NCBI RefSeq assembly: GCF_021916785.1
Contig: NZ_JAKCFC010000011.1
Coordinates: 62,001 to 126,000 of the forward strand
From: Mycolicibacterium lacusdiani
Lineage (GTDB): Bacteria; Actinomycetota; Actinomycetes; Mycobacteriales; Mycobacteriaceae
Length of the DNA: 64,000 nt
Direction: 5' to 3'
Shown piece by piece: positions 42,967 to 50,927 of this stretch. The position numbers and the translations under genes were made by a program. Numbering within the stretch: the first letter of the stretch is position 1; every line of letters starts with the position of its first letter. The notes below the pieces were generated by a model. The model saw only the letters and a program-made list of their open reading frames with translations. It was not told the origin of the DNA and made no database searches.

Positions 42967-43031
42967 CCGCGAGCAGACACCAACTCGCACCAGGGGGGCG
43001 CTCTGAGTGCGAGTTGGTGTCTGCTCGCGGT
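42966..43031. terminator. Perfect 25-bp hairpin between TetR and htdX
   Basis: The arms at 42966-42990 and 43007-43031 (ACCGCGAGCAGACACC... and its complement) pair perfectly around a 16-base G-rich loop. The left arm begins at the last base of the TetR stop, and the right arm ends five bases before the htdX stop. It is a strong bidirectional terminator candidate or a structured intergenic repeat. Confidence 0.75.
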
Positions 43032-43035
43032 GGGA

Positions 43036-43887
43036 CTAGAGCGGGTTGAGCGTGCCCGTGAGGTGCGGGTAGCCCTTGCCGAGGTGGCGCAGCGTCAGCT
43101 CCCACGCGTCGCCGGTTCGCTGGACGTACAACCCGGCACTGGCGGGCAGCGTGATCGGCTTGCCGAACCGCACCGAGTACTTCACCGCGTCGGGCACCTG
43201 CGCCTCGACGTTGCCGAGAACGGCCGCGGCACTGAACATCCCGTGCGCGATTGCTGTGGGGAAGCCGAACAGCTTGGCACCGATGGAGCTGGTGTGGATC
43301 GGGTTGTGGTCACCGCTGACCGACGCGTAGTGCCGGATCTGCCCGGGGGTGATCTTCAGGATCGCGTTGGGCGGCGGCAGCTTCGGTTGCTTCTTGGGTT
43401 CGGTGCGCGGCTCGTCGGACAGGCTGGTCTTCTGCTGGTGCAGGAACGTGGTGACCTGATGCCACACGGTGTCGTTGCCGACGTTGACCTCGGTGACCAC
43501 GTCGACCAGCAGGCCCTTGCGGTGCTCGCGCAGGTTCTCCGCGTGGACGGCCACGTCGACGACGTCGGTCACCGCGATCGGCCGGTACTGCGTGATGTGG
43601 TTCTCCACGTGCACCGAACCCATTGCGGCGAACGGGAAGTCGAAGCCGCTGACCAGTGACATGACCGACGGGAACGTCATCGCGAACGGGTAGGTGAGCG
43701 GAACGGTGTCACCGAACCGCAGACCCGTCACGTTCGCGTACTCGGCCACGTTGGCACCGTCGATCGCGAGGCCCTCGACGCTCACCGTCCGGGTCGGCAG
43801 CGTGTCGCCGCGCCGGACGAGCGGCAGAGCGCCCGCCGCCGCGCGGACCATGTTGGCGAGCCCGCTGGGCTGTTCTGCGGCGGTCAT
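43036..43887 (-). CDS. htdX: 3-Hydroxyacyl-thioester dehydratase HtdX
   Basis: The 283-residue protein is a double-hotdog MaoC-type dehydratase. The C-terminal hotdog has the hydratase 2 motif VSGDHNPIHTSSIGAKLFGFPTAIAHGM, with the catalytic Asp/His pair. It reversibly hydrates trans-2-enoyl thioesters. The ATG overlaps the fabG4 stop (ATGA). The fabG4-htdX pairing matches Rv0242c-Rv0241c, giving successive reductase and dehydratase steps in a fatty-acid elongation or beta-oxidation route. Confidence 0.93.
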   Translation of the reverse strand: MTAAEQPSGLANMVRAAAGALPLVRRGDTLPTRTVSVEGLAIDGANVAEYANVTGLRFGDTVPLTYPFAMTFPSVMSLVSGFDFPFAAMGSVHVENHITQYRPIAVTDVVDVAVHAENLREHRKGLLVDVVTEVNVGNDTVWHQVTTFLHQQKTSLSDEPRTEPKKQPKLPPPNAILKITPGQIRHYASVSGDHNPIHTSSIGAKLFGFPTAIAHGMFSAAAVLGNVEAQVPDAVKYSVRFGKPITLPASAGLYVQRTGDAWELTLRHLGKGYPHLTGTLNPL

Positions 43888-45236
43888 GCGCCGAGCCACG
43901 CCTGGCCGCACACCCGAATCGTGTTGCCGGTGACGGCGTTCGAGGCGGGGCTCGCGAAGTACGCGATGGCCTCGGCGACGTCGACCGGCTTGCCGCCCTG
44001 GAACAGCGAGTTGAGCCGACGGCCGACCTCGCGCGTGGCGAGCGGGATCGCGTCGGTCATCTTGGTCTCGATGAACCCGGGGGCGACGGCGTTGATCGTG
44101 ATGCCCTTCTCGGCCAGCACCGGTGCCAGCGCCTGGGTCATGCCGATCATGCCGGCCTTGGTGGCGGCGTAGTTGGTCTGGCCGCGGTTGCCCGCGATAC
44201 CCGCCATCGACGAGAGGCCGACGATGCGGCCGCCCTCGCCGAGCGCACCCTTCTCGACGAGGCCCTCCGCCAGGCGCTGCGGCGCAAGCAGGTTCACTGC
44301 GAGCACGGAATCCCAACGAGCGTCGTCCATGTTCGCGAGCAGCTTGTCGCGGGTGATGCCCGCGTTGTTGACCAGGACGTCGGCCTTGCCGTCATAGTGC
44401 TCGCGCAGGTGCTCGACGATCCGGTCGACGGCGTCGGGAGCGGTGACGTCTAGCGTCAACGCGGTACCGCCGACCTTCGTCGCCGTCTCGGCCAGCGCCT
44501 CGGCGGCCTGCTCCACGTCGATCGCCACGACCTTGGCGCCGTCGCGTGCGAACACCTTGGCGATCTCGGCGCCGATGCCGCGCGCCGCGCCGGTGACCAG
44601 TGCCACCTTGCCCGCCAGCGGCTCGTCCCAGTCGGCGGGCGGCGTGGAGTCGGCGCCGCCGACGTAGAACACCTGACCGTCGACGTAGGCCGACTTGGCC
44701 GAGAGCAGGAAGCGGACGGTCGACTCGAGGCCGCTCACGTCGGGCTTGGCGTCGGCCGACAGGTACACCAGGCCAACGGTCGCGCCGTGCTGGAGTTCCT
44801 TGCCGAGCGAGCGGGTGAAGCCCTCTAGTGCGCGCTGGGCGATGCGCTCGTCGACCCCTGCCGCCTGTTCCGGGGTGGTGCCGATGACGACGACGCGACC
44901 GCTCGGGCCGAGGTTGCGCAGGACCGGCGTGAAGAACTCGTGCAGGGCCTTGAGCCCCTCGGGGGTCGTGATGCCCGTGGCGTCGAACACCAGTCCGCCG
45001 AACTTGTCGGCCCAGCGTCCGCCGATGTTGTTGCTCACGACCTCGTAGTCATCGGAGAGGGTGGCGCGCAGGGGTTCGACCACCCGGCCGTCGCCACCGA
45101 TCAGCAGGGATCCGGCCAGTGCCGGCTCACCTGGCTTGTAGCGCCGCAGTTCCTCGGGCTGCGGAACGCCGAGTTGCTTGGCCAGGAAAGAACCGGGCCC
45201 TGAATTGACCACTTGGGAGAACAGGTCGCTAGCCAC
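43884..45236 (-). CDS. fabG4: 3-Oxoacyl reductase FabG4 (high-molecular-weight type)
   Basis: The 450-residue protein has two Rossmann-type halves. The N-terminal half (to about residue 205) is flavodoxin-like and lacks a catalytic site. The C-terminal half is a full SDR with VTGAARGIGAEIA, NNAGITRD, a Ser in LSSMAGIAGNRGQ and the YAATKAG active-site motif. This long form is typical of mycobacterial FabG4 (Rv0242c), which reduces 3-oxoacyl-CoA using NADH. The start is GTG at 45236. It is divergent from fadA2, with a shared operator between them. Confidence 0.94.
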   Translation of the reverse strand: MASDLFSQVVNSGPGSFLAKQLGVPQPEELRRYKPGEPALAGSLLIGGDGRVVEPLRATLSDDYEVVSNNIGGRWADKFGGLVFDATGITTPEGLKALHEFFTPVLRNLGPSGRVVVIGTTPEQAAGVDERIAQRALEGFTRSLGKELQHGATVGLVYLSADAKPDVSGLESTVRFLLSAKSAYVDGQVFYVGGADSTPPADWDEPLAGKVALVTGAARGIGAEIAKVFARDGAKVVAIDVEQAAEALAETATKVGGTALTLDVTAPDAVDRIVEHLREHYDGKADVLVNNAGITRDKLLANMDDARWDSVLAVNLLAPQRLAEGLVEKGALGEGGRIVGLSSMAGIAGNRGQTNYAATKAGMIGMTQALAPVLAEKGITINAVAPGFIETKMTDAIPLATREVGRRLNSLFQGGKPVDVAEAIAYFASPASNAVTGNTIRVCGQAWLGA

Positions 45237-45293
45237 TTCGCTGAGCCTTTCGAATGGACGTGCGTGATGGATGCTCGGTCTCGCGCACCGAAC

Positions 45294-45307
45294 TTACTCC
45301 TGAGTAA
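45294..45307. promoter_or_regulatory. TTAC-N6-GTAA operator between fabG4 and fadA2
   Basis: TTACTCCTGAGTAA is a perfect inverted repeat (TTACTC/GAGTAA) in the middle of the divergent fabG4/fadA2 promoter region. It shares TTAC-N6-GTAA with the sites before fadE5 and its paralogue. Confidence 0.65.
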
Positions 45308-45393
45308 TAACGGTGGGTAGTATGACCCTCGACACCTCTGATGACCCGCGCCATTCAGAACCAAACCGAACTCATGGAACTAGCGAGGTAGAC

Positions 45394-46707
45394 GTGGCAG
45401 AGAACAAGACCGCCCGGCGAGTAGCCATTCTCGGCGGCAATCGCATTCCGTTCGCCCGTTCCGACGGTGCGTACGCCAACGCCTCCAACCAGGACATGTT
45501 CACCGCCGTCCTGGGTGGACTCATCGACCGCTTCCACCTCGAGGGCGAGCGCCTCGGCGCCGTCGTCGGTGGTGCGGTGCTCAAGCACAGTCGCGACTTC
45601 AACCTGATGCGCGAGTGCGTGCTGGGCTCGGCGCTCAACCCCCACACGCCGGCCTACGACCTGCAGCAGGCGTGTGGCACCGGCCTGCAATCGACGATCG
45701 CGGTGGCCAACGGCATTGCGCTCGGCCAGTACGACTCCGGCGCCGCCGGTGGCGTCGACACCACCTCCGATGCGCCGATCGCCTTCGGCGACGACCTCCG
45801 CCGCGTGCTGCTGGGCCTGCGCCGCGCCAAGTCGAACGTCGACCGACTGAAGCTCGTCGGCAAGCTGCCTGCGGCCGTCGGCGTCGAGATCCCCACCAAC
45901 GGCGAACCCCGCACCGGCCTGTCGATGGGCGAGCACGCCGCCATCACCGCCAAGGAGATGGGCGTCAAGCGCGTCGACCAGGACGAACTGGCCGCGGCCA
46001 GCCACCAGAACATGGCCGCCGCCTACGACCGGGGCTTCTTCGACGACCTGGTGACGCCGTTCCTCGGGCTCTACCGCGACAACAACCTGCGCGCCGACTC
46101 GTCGGCCGAGAAGCTGGCCAAGCTCAAGCCGGTGTTCGGCGTCAAGAACGGCGACGCGACGATGACGGCGGGCAATTCCACGCCGCTGACCGATGGAGCG
46201 TCGGTGACGCTGCTGTCGACCGAAGAGTGGGCGGCCGAGCGCAACCTGCCCGTCCTGGCCTACTTTGTCGACGGCGAGACCGCTGCGGTCGACTACGTCA
46301 ACGGACCCGACGGCCTGCTGATGGCCCCCACGTACGCGGTGCCCCGCCTGCTGGCCCGCAACGGCCTCACGCTGCAGGACTTCGACTACTACGAGATCCA
46401 CGAGGCGTTCGCGTCGGTGGTGCTGGCGACGCTCGCCGCCTGGGAGTCCGACGAGTACTGCAAGGGCCGCCTCGGCCTCGACGCGGCGCTGGGCAGCATC
46501 GACCGCTCGAAGCTCAACGTCAACGGTTCCTCACTGGCGGCCGGTCACCCGTTCGCGGCCACCGGCGGCCGGATCGTCGCGCAACTGGCCAAACAGCTGA
46601 AGCAGAGGAAAGAAGAACTGGGAACAGGGACGGGGCAGCCCGTGCGCGGTCTGATCTCGATCTGCGCTGCTGGCGGCCAGGGCGTCACCGCCATCCTCGA
46701 GGCCTAG
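45394..46707 (+). CDS. fadA2: Acetyl-CoA acyltransferase (thiolase) FadA2
   Basis: The 437-residue thiolase has Cys94 (QQACGTGLQS) as acyl-accepting nucleophile, His385 (AAGHPFAATGG) and Cys424 (SICAAGGQG). The N-terminus VAILGGNRIPFARSDGAYA is that of the FadA2/FadI-like group. It should cleave or form 3-ketoacyl-CoA. GTG at 45394 is preferred, with GAGGT just upstream. Divergent from fabG4-htdX and under the same operator, it completes a set of thiolase, reductase, dehydratase and (fadE5) dehydrogenase. Confidence 0.94.
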   Translation: MAENKTARRVAILGGNRIPFARSDGAYANASNQDMFTAVLGGLIDRFHLEGERLGAVVGGAVLKHSRDFNLMRECVLGSALNPHTPAYDLQQACGTGLQSTIAVANGIALGQYDSGAAGGVDTTSDAPIAFGDDLRRVLLGLRRAKSNVDRLKLVGKLPAAVGVEIPTNGEPRTGLSMGEHAAITAKEMGVKRVDQDELAAASHQNMAAAYDRGFFDDLVTPFLGLYRDNNLRADSSAEKLAKLKPVFGVKNGDATMTAGNSTPLTDGASVTLLSTEEWAAERNLPVLAYFVDGETAAVDYVNGPDGLLMAPTYAVPRLLARNGLTLQDFDYYEIHEAFASVVLATLAAWESDEYCKGRLGLDAALGSIDRSKLNVNGSSLAAGHPFAATGGRIVAQLAKQLKQRKEELGTGTGQPVRGLISICAAGGQGVTAILEA

Positions 46708-46776
46708 GAGGAAAGTCGGGAAAACTTCCGAGGGTCTGTAACGCCCTAGGAAGACGTACCGATGTACCTGATAGCT

Positions 46777-46816
46777 CCGTGTTGCCGTCTGACCCCCCGA
46801 CCCGACGGCAACACGG
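46777..46816. terminator. 13-bp hairpin after fadA2
   Basis: CCGTGTTGCCGTC and GACGGCAACACGG pair perfectly around a 14-base C-rich loop, between fadA2 and the convergent MOSC gene. This is a bidirectional terminator candidate. Confidence 0.65.
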
Positions 46817-46851
46817 GGCACTCATCTTTCCGGGCCTCTTCTCCAGGTGCC

Positions 46852-47670
46852 TCAGTCGACCGTGAACGCGTCGCCGACCCGCAGGGCGCCCGGCACCGCC
46901 ACCGCGACGTACGACCCGGCGCACGGCAGCTCACCGAAGTCGAACGATTGGACCCGGTTCTCGACCGCCGGCGTCCGCAGTGCCTGCGGCGCGCGACCGA
47001 GTCGGCCGTGTTCGAGGGTCGGCACCACGCAGCGGGGTGTCGGACCCAGGGCGGTCAGCCGCGCGGATCCCAGCACGAGCGTGCGTCCCGTCCAGTCGTT
47101 CTCGGCATAGGGCGGATAGCCGGGCGGCGTCTCGATCACCACGTTGGGCCGGTAGCGCTGCGCTTCGATCCCGATGTGGTTCAGCGTCGCGGTCGTGATC
47201 ACGTGCAGCGGCGCGAAGTCGACGAACGAGTCACCCGGGGTCGCCTCGGCCAGCTCCAACAGCGGCGCGTCGACCTCCGCGTCCACCCCGCGATCGAGCA
47301 CCTGGTCGGGGTCCGCACGCTCCAGCGATGCGCCCTCCTCACGGCTGTCCGCCATGCGGACCCGACGCGCCAGGAACGCCGACAGCACGTCGTCGGCGCC
47401 GTCCTCGCCTGCGGTCACCGTCGAGCCGTCGGGCAGCGAGATGAGCACGCGGCCGTCGTCGAGGCGGGCACTGCACGTCAGCAGTGTTCGCCACAGCCGG
47501 GCCTGCTTGGCACTGGCCACCCGGCCGGTGACGTCGTCGATGAGCGCCCACTGCCGGTCACCCCGCGCGCCCCGGTCGTCGACGTCCAGGGCGTCGACGG
47601 TCTCGCCGAGCATCGACTTCACCGGGTACCGGTAGAGGCTGCCGACGGACAACTGCTGGGTGGAACTCAT
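46852..47670 (-). CDS. MOSC-domain protein (mARC/YcbX-like)
   Basis: The 272-residue protein has an N-terminal MOSC_N beta-barrel domain (LYRYPVKSMLGE, GDRQWALID) and a C-terminal MOSC domain with the conserved Cys in TPRCVVPT, the Mo-cofactor ligand in mARC and YcbX. N-hydroxylated compounds are typical substrates of that family. It needs a reductase partner, none of which is adjacent. AAGGTG precedes the ATG by 6 bases, and the gene starts 9 bases after the SLAC1-type gene, so the two are cotranscribed. Confidence 0.88.
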   Translation of the reverse strand: MSSTQQLSVGSLYRYPVKSMLGETVDALDVDDRGARGDRQWALIDDVTGRVASAKQARLWRTLLTCSARLDDGRVLISLPDGSTVTAGEDGADDVLSAFLARRVRMADSREEGASLERADPDQVLDRGVDAEVDAPLLELAEATPGDSFVDFAPLHVITTATLNHIGIEAQRYRPNVVIETPPGYPPYAENDWTGRTLVLGSARLTALGPTPRCVVPTLEHGRLGRAPQALRTPAVENRVQSFDFGELPCAGSYVAVAVPGALRVGDAFTVD

Positions 47671-47679
47671 GGAGGCACC

Positions 47680-48792
47680 TTAATTCGCCGTCGGCTGGTC
47701 CTTCTTGGCCGTGATCGGACCCGCGGACGCCGGTGGCTGGAACAGGCTCCCGCCGACGCTGCCGCGCATGGTCCGCACGGTCACCAGCCCCCAGGTGCAC
47801 AGCAGACACGCATACGCGACACCCGCGGCGACGTGGAACGCCGGCAGCCCGGTGTGCACCGCCAACTGGGTGGTTCCCGTGACGAAGGTGCCGACCGGGA
47901 ACGTCAGGCTCCACCACGTCAGTGCGAAGGGCATGCCGCGGCGCATGGTGCGCACAGTCAGCGCAGTGGCCAACGCGATCCACAGCACCGCGAAGCCCCA
48001 CACCGGCACCCCGAACAGCACCGAGAAGATCGCCATCCCTGCCGCCAGTTCCGGCGCCACTGCCAGTGCGGCCTGCGTGCCGAGCAGGCCCGCCGCGGTG
48101 ATGCCCTGCCCCAACGGGCCGAGCACGATCCACAGCGTCGGCACGCGCGCGGTGCCTGACGTGCCGTAGTGGGCGAGCCGGCTCCAGATCATCGAGATGA
48201 TGATCAGCGCCGCGACCAGCGACAGCCCGAACATCGCGTAGCAGCCGTAGAGCATCGTCTCGCGGCCCGTGCCCGGCGCCATGTGCGGGATCAGCAGCGC
48301 GCCGCCTGCCGCGGACACCATCGGTGGGACGACGGGCATCAGCCAGCCGCCGAACGCGGCGTCCGGCGCGACGCTGAGCTGGGTGAACATCACGTAGGGG
48401 ATCGAGATCGCGGTGAACAGGCCGCCGAGCGTTCCCGCGGTCCACAGCACCCAGGCCAGGTCGACCGCAAGGCGCTCCCCGATGAGGTCGTGGCCGACCA
48501 GCAGCGCGCCCGCACCGACCGTCATGAACGCCATCGGCGCGGCGCCGTAGAAGTGCGCCATCTGGGGGTTGTGCACGTGCCCGCGCGCCACCGTCGGGTG
48601 CCGTACCCACTGGACGGTCACCGCGACGATCAACAGGACCGCCGCGACTACCCAGACGCACCGCGAGAAGACGTGCAACCCGGGGACGTGGATGGGCAGC
48701 GTCGCGCCCGCGGTGGCGACGATTCCGGTGCCCATCACCGACGCGAACCAGTTCGGCCCGAAGTTCTGCAGCCGGGCGAGTTCGGTCGTCAT
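47680..48792 (-). CDS. SLAC1/TehA/TDT-family anion channel or carrier
   Basis: The 370-residue protein has about ten membrane helices and begins with the family signature FGPNWFASVMGTGIVATA. Members include TehA, SLAC1 channels and the malic-acid/sulfite exporters. Anion export or transport is expected; the ion is not evident. It is divergent from the F420 enzyme gene by 42 bases and upstream of the MOSC gene. Confidence 0.88.
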   Translation of the reverse strand: MTTELARLQNFGPNWFASVMGTGIVATAGATLPIHVPGLHVFSRCVWVVAAVLLIVAVTVQWVRHPTVARGHVHNPQMAHFYGAAPMAFMTVGAGALLVGHDLIGERLAVDLAWVLWTAGTLGGLFTAISIPYVMFTQLSVAPDAAFGGWLMPVVPPMVSAAGGALLIPHMAPGTGRETMLYGCYAMFGLSLVAALIIISMIWSRLAHYGTSGTARVPTLWIVLGPLGQGITAAGLLGTQAALAVAPELAAGMAIFSVLFGVPVWGFAVLWIALATALTVRTMRRGMPFALTWWSLTFPVGTFVTGTTQLAVHTGLPAFHVAAGVAYACLLCTWGLVTVRTMRGSVGGSLFQPPASAGPITAKKDQPTAN

Positions 48793-48834
48793 GGTTCGAT
48801 GCTCGGGGGACGATCACGAAGGAGCGTGTGGGTC

Positions 48835-49764
48835 ATGCAGGTCAGTATGTTTGGACAGCTCAAGGATGCGGGCAGCGCATCGCCGATCGACGCGACGATC
48901 GAGAACCTGTCGATGTTGCGCGACGAGGGTTTCCGCCGCATCTGGATGAGCCAATTGCCTTACGAGCCAGACCTTCTCACCATCGTGGCGGTGGCGCTGC
49001 GCGAGGTCGACACCATCGAGGTGGCCAGCGGCGTCGTGCCGATCCAGAACCAGCACCCGATGCAGATGGCGCAGCGCGCGCTGACCACGAGCCTCGCGTC
49101 CGGCGGCCGGTTCACCCTGGGCCTCGGCATGACGCACCAGGCCGTCACCGAGGGCATGTGGGGCATCCCGTGGGACAGGCCGGTGCGCAGGCTCAACGAG
49201 TTCCTCGACGGCCTGCTGCCGCTGCTGGCCGGTCAGCCCGCCGACGTCACCGGTGAGATCACCACCACCCGCGGGGCGCTGATGGTCCCTGGCGCGCCGA
49301 AGCCCGACGTCTACATCGCCGCCCTCGGCCCGCAGCTGCTGAAGATCGCCGGACGTCGCACGTCCGGCACCTGCACGTGGATGACGGGTCCGGCGACGCT
49401 GTCCGGGCACGTCGCGCCGACGCTGCGCCAGGCCGCCGCCGACGTGGGCCGGGCCGAGAGCGACGTCCGGGTGGTGGCGGCCCTGCCGATCAGCGTCACC
49501 GACGACGTCGCCGGCGCGCGCAAGCAGGCCGCCGAGCAATTCGCGATGTACGGCCAGCTGCCGTCCTACCGCGCGATGCTGGACCGCGAGGGCTTCGCCG
49601 GTCCCGAGGATGCGGCGATCATCGGCGACGAGGACACCGTGCGCGGTCGGATCGAGGACCTCGGGTCTGCCGGGGTCGACGAGTTCGTGGGCGCGGTGTT
49701 CGACACGTCGCCCGAAGGCCGCGCCCGCACCCGCGCGCTGATGCGCGAGGTCGACGCCGCGTAG
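48835..49764 (+). CDS. LLM-class F420-dependent oxidoreductase
   Basis: The 309-residue TIM-barrel protein starts MQVSMFGQLKDAG and contains ASGVVPIQNQHPMQMAQ and GGRFTLGLGMTHQ, features of luciferase-like F420-dependent enzymes of actinobacteria. Hydride transfer with reduced F420 is expected; the substrate is unknown. ATG at 48835 is used, 10 bases after GAAGGAG, because a GTG three codons earlier would be too close to that site. Confidence 0.88.
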   Translation: MQVSMFGQLKDAGSASPIDATIENLSMLRDEGFRRIWMSQLPYEPDLLTIVAVALREVDTIEVASGVVPIQNQHPMQMAQRALTTSLASGGRFTLGLGMTHQAVTEGMWGIPWDRPVRRLNEFLDGLLPLLAGQPADVTGEITTTRGALMVPGAPKPDVYIAALGPQLLKIAGRRTSGTCTWMTGPATLSGHVAPTLRQAAADVGRAESDVRVVAALPISVTDDVAGARKQAAEQFAMYGQLPSYRAMLDREGFAGPEDAAIIGDEDTVRGRIEDLGSAGVDEFVGAVFDTSPEGRARTRALMREVDAA

Positions 49765-49826
49765 GCGGGCGCGGAGCCGGCGTAAATCATTTCCCGCACG
49801 GCGCCCTCGTCGCGCACAATTCCCGC

Positions 49827-50654
49827 GTGATCGACGCACCCCTGTTCTGCGGTACCGACCTCGCTCGGCGCATCGAGGCGGCCGAGGCCGAGCTGATCGT
49901 GGCCGCCACGAAAGCCGCGCGGCGCCGCGGCGCCCCTGGTCTCGCGCTGCCCGTCGGCGGCGGCTACGGCTGCTTCGCCGAGGACGGGTCGCCGATGAAC
50001 AAGGTGGTCGGCCTTGGCTTCGACGGCGTGCCCGACGACTGGGCGGACGTCGAGGCACGGCTCCTCCGGCACGGCCCGGTGCAGGTCGAGCTGTCCAACC
50101 TCGCCGGCCCCGCGGTCGTCGCGCTGCTGTCCGATCGCGGCTACCGGCTCGTCGGCTTCGAGGACGTGCTGGGTCTCGCACTGCCCGTCGACCTGCCCAG
50201 CGGCCGGGCCGACGTTGAGGTACGCCCAACCGTCGCAGGCGAACTCGGCGTCTGGGTCGACGTCGTGGTCGAGGGTTTCGCACACCCCGACGGCGAGGGC
50301 GTGCCGAGCCACGAGGAGTTCCCCCGCGACGTCGTCGAGCGTGCCGAACGGGACTTCGAGGCGGCGGGCGCCGTCCCGTACGTCGCGCTGTGCGACGGAG
50401 CGGTCGCGGGCGGGGGCAGCGTTCGGATGACCGACGGCATCGCCCAGCTCACCGGCGCGGCGACTGCCCCGGCATTCCGGCGCCGCGGTGTGCAGGCCGC
50501 ACTGCTGGCGACCCGGCTCCGCGATGCCGCCGCGGCCGGGTGCGATCTCGCGGTCGTGACCACCGCACCCGGGTCGACGTCGCAGAAGAACGTGCAGCGC
50601 AAGGGTTTCCAGTTGCTCTACACCCGCGCCGTAATGGCTTCGCCACAGAGGTAA
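49827..50654 (+). CDS. GNAT-family N-acetyltransferase
   Basis: The 275-residue product has an uncharacterised N-terminal half and a C-terminal GNAT domain with VALCDGAVAGGGSVRM, the acetyl-CoA loop PAFRRRGVQAALLATRLRDA and a TTAPGSTSQKNVQRKGF segment. It should acetylate a small molecule or protein amine. GTG at 49827 starts the conserved part; longer in-frame starts would overlap the F420 gene. It lies 62 bases after that gene on the same strand, and cotranscription is possible. Confidence 0.85.
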   Translation: MIDAPLFCGTDLARRIEAAEAELIVAATKAARRRGAPGLALPVGGGYGCFAEDGSPMNKVVGLGFDGVPDDWADVEARLLRHGPVQVELSNLAGPAVVALLSDRGYRLVGFEDVLGLALPVDLPSGRADVEVRPTVAGELGVWVDVVVEGFAHPDGEGVPSHEEFPRDVVERAERDFEAAGAVPYVALCDGAVAGGGSVRMTDGIAQLTGAATAPAFRRRGVQAALLATRLRDAAAAGCDLAVVTTAPGSTSQKNVQRKGFQLLYTRAVMASPQR

Positions 50655-50885
50655 CAGCAGTCACTGGACGACTCGGCCCAGTCGACCTGCGGTTGTCCCA
50701 TCTGGTCAGCGAATCAAACGGGTGTGCCAGCGGGCACGGTGATTCGGGTGCCGACCGAAGCACTGGGCGACATCCCGATTCGCTCGCAGGTGGAACATTC
50801 GCGAGTCGAGTCGAGTGCTTTCGCTGGGGACTGGTGTGGCTGTCGTGACTCGGCGGCCTCTCCTTCGGAAACCACGCCAACGCAA

Positions 50886-50911
50886 AGGGCCCCCGCCGAA
50901 GCGGGGGCCCT
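50886..50911 (-). terminator. Intrinsic terminator of fadE5
   Basis: An 11-bp GC-rich stem (AGGGCCCCCGC) with a TTCG tetraloop on the minus strand is followed by TTTGCGTT. It lies 17 bases after the fadE5 stop. This is the clearest rho-independent-like terminator in the window. Confidence 0.85.
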
Positions 50912-50927
50912 GAGCGTGAAGCCGTTT

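Noticed and set aside
43036..44316. A 426-residue version of HtdX extending into fabG4
   Set aside because: The extension reads fabG4 in the wrong frame; the normal ATG at 43887 overlaps the fabG4 stop and gives the right family length.
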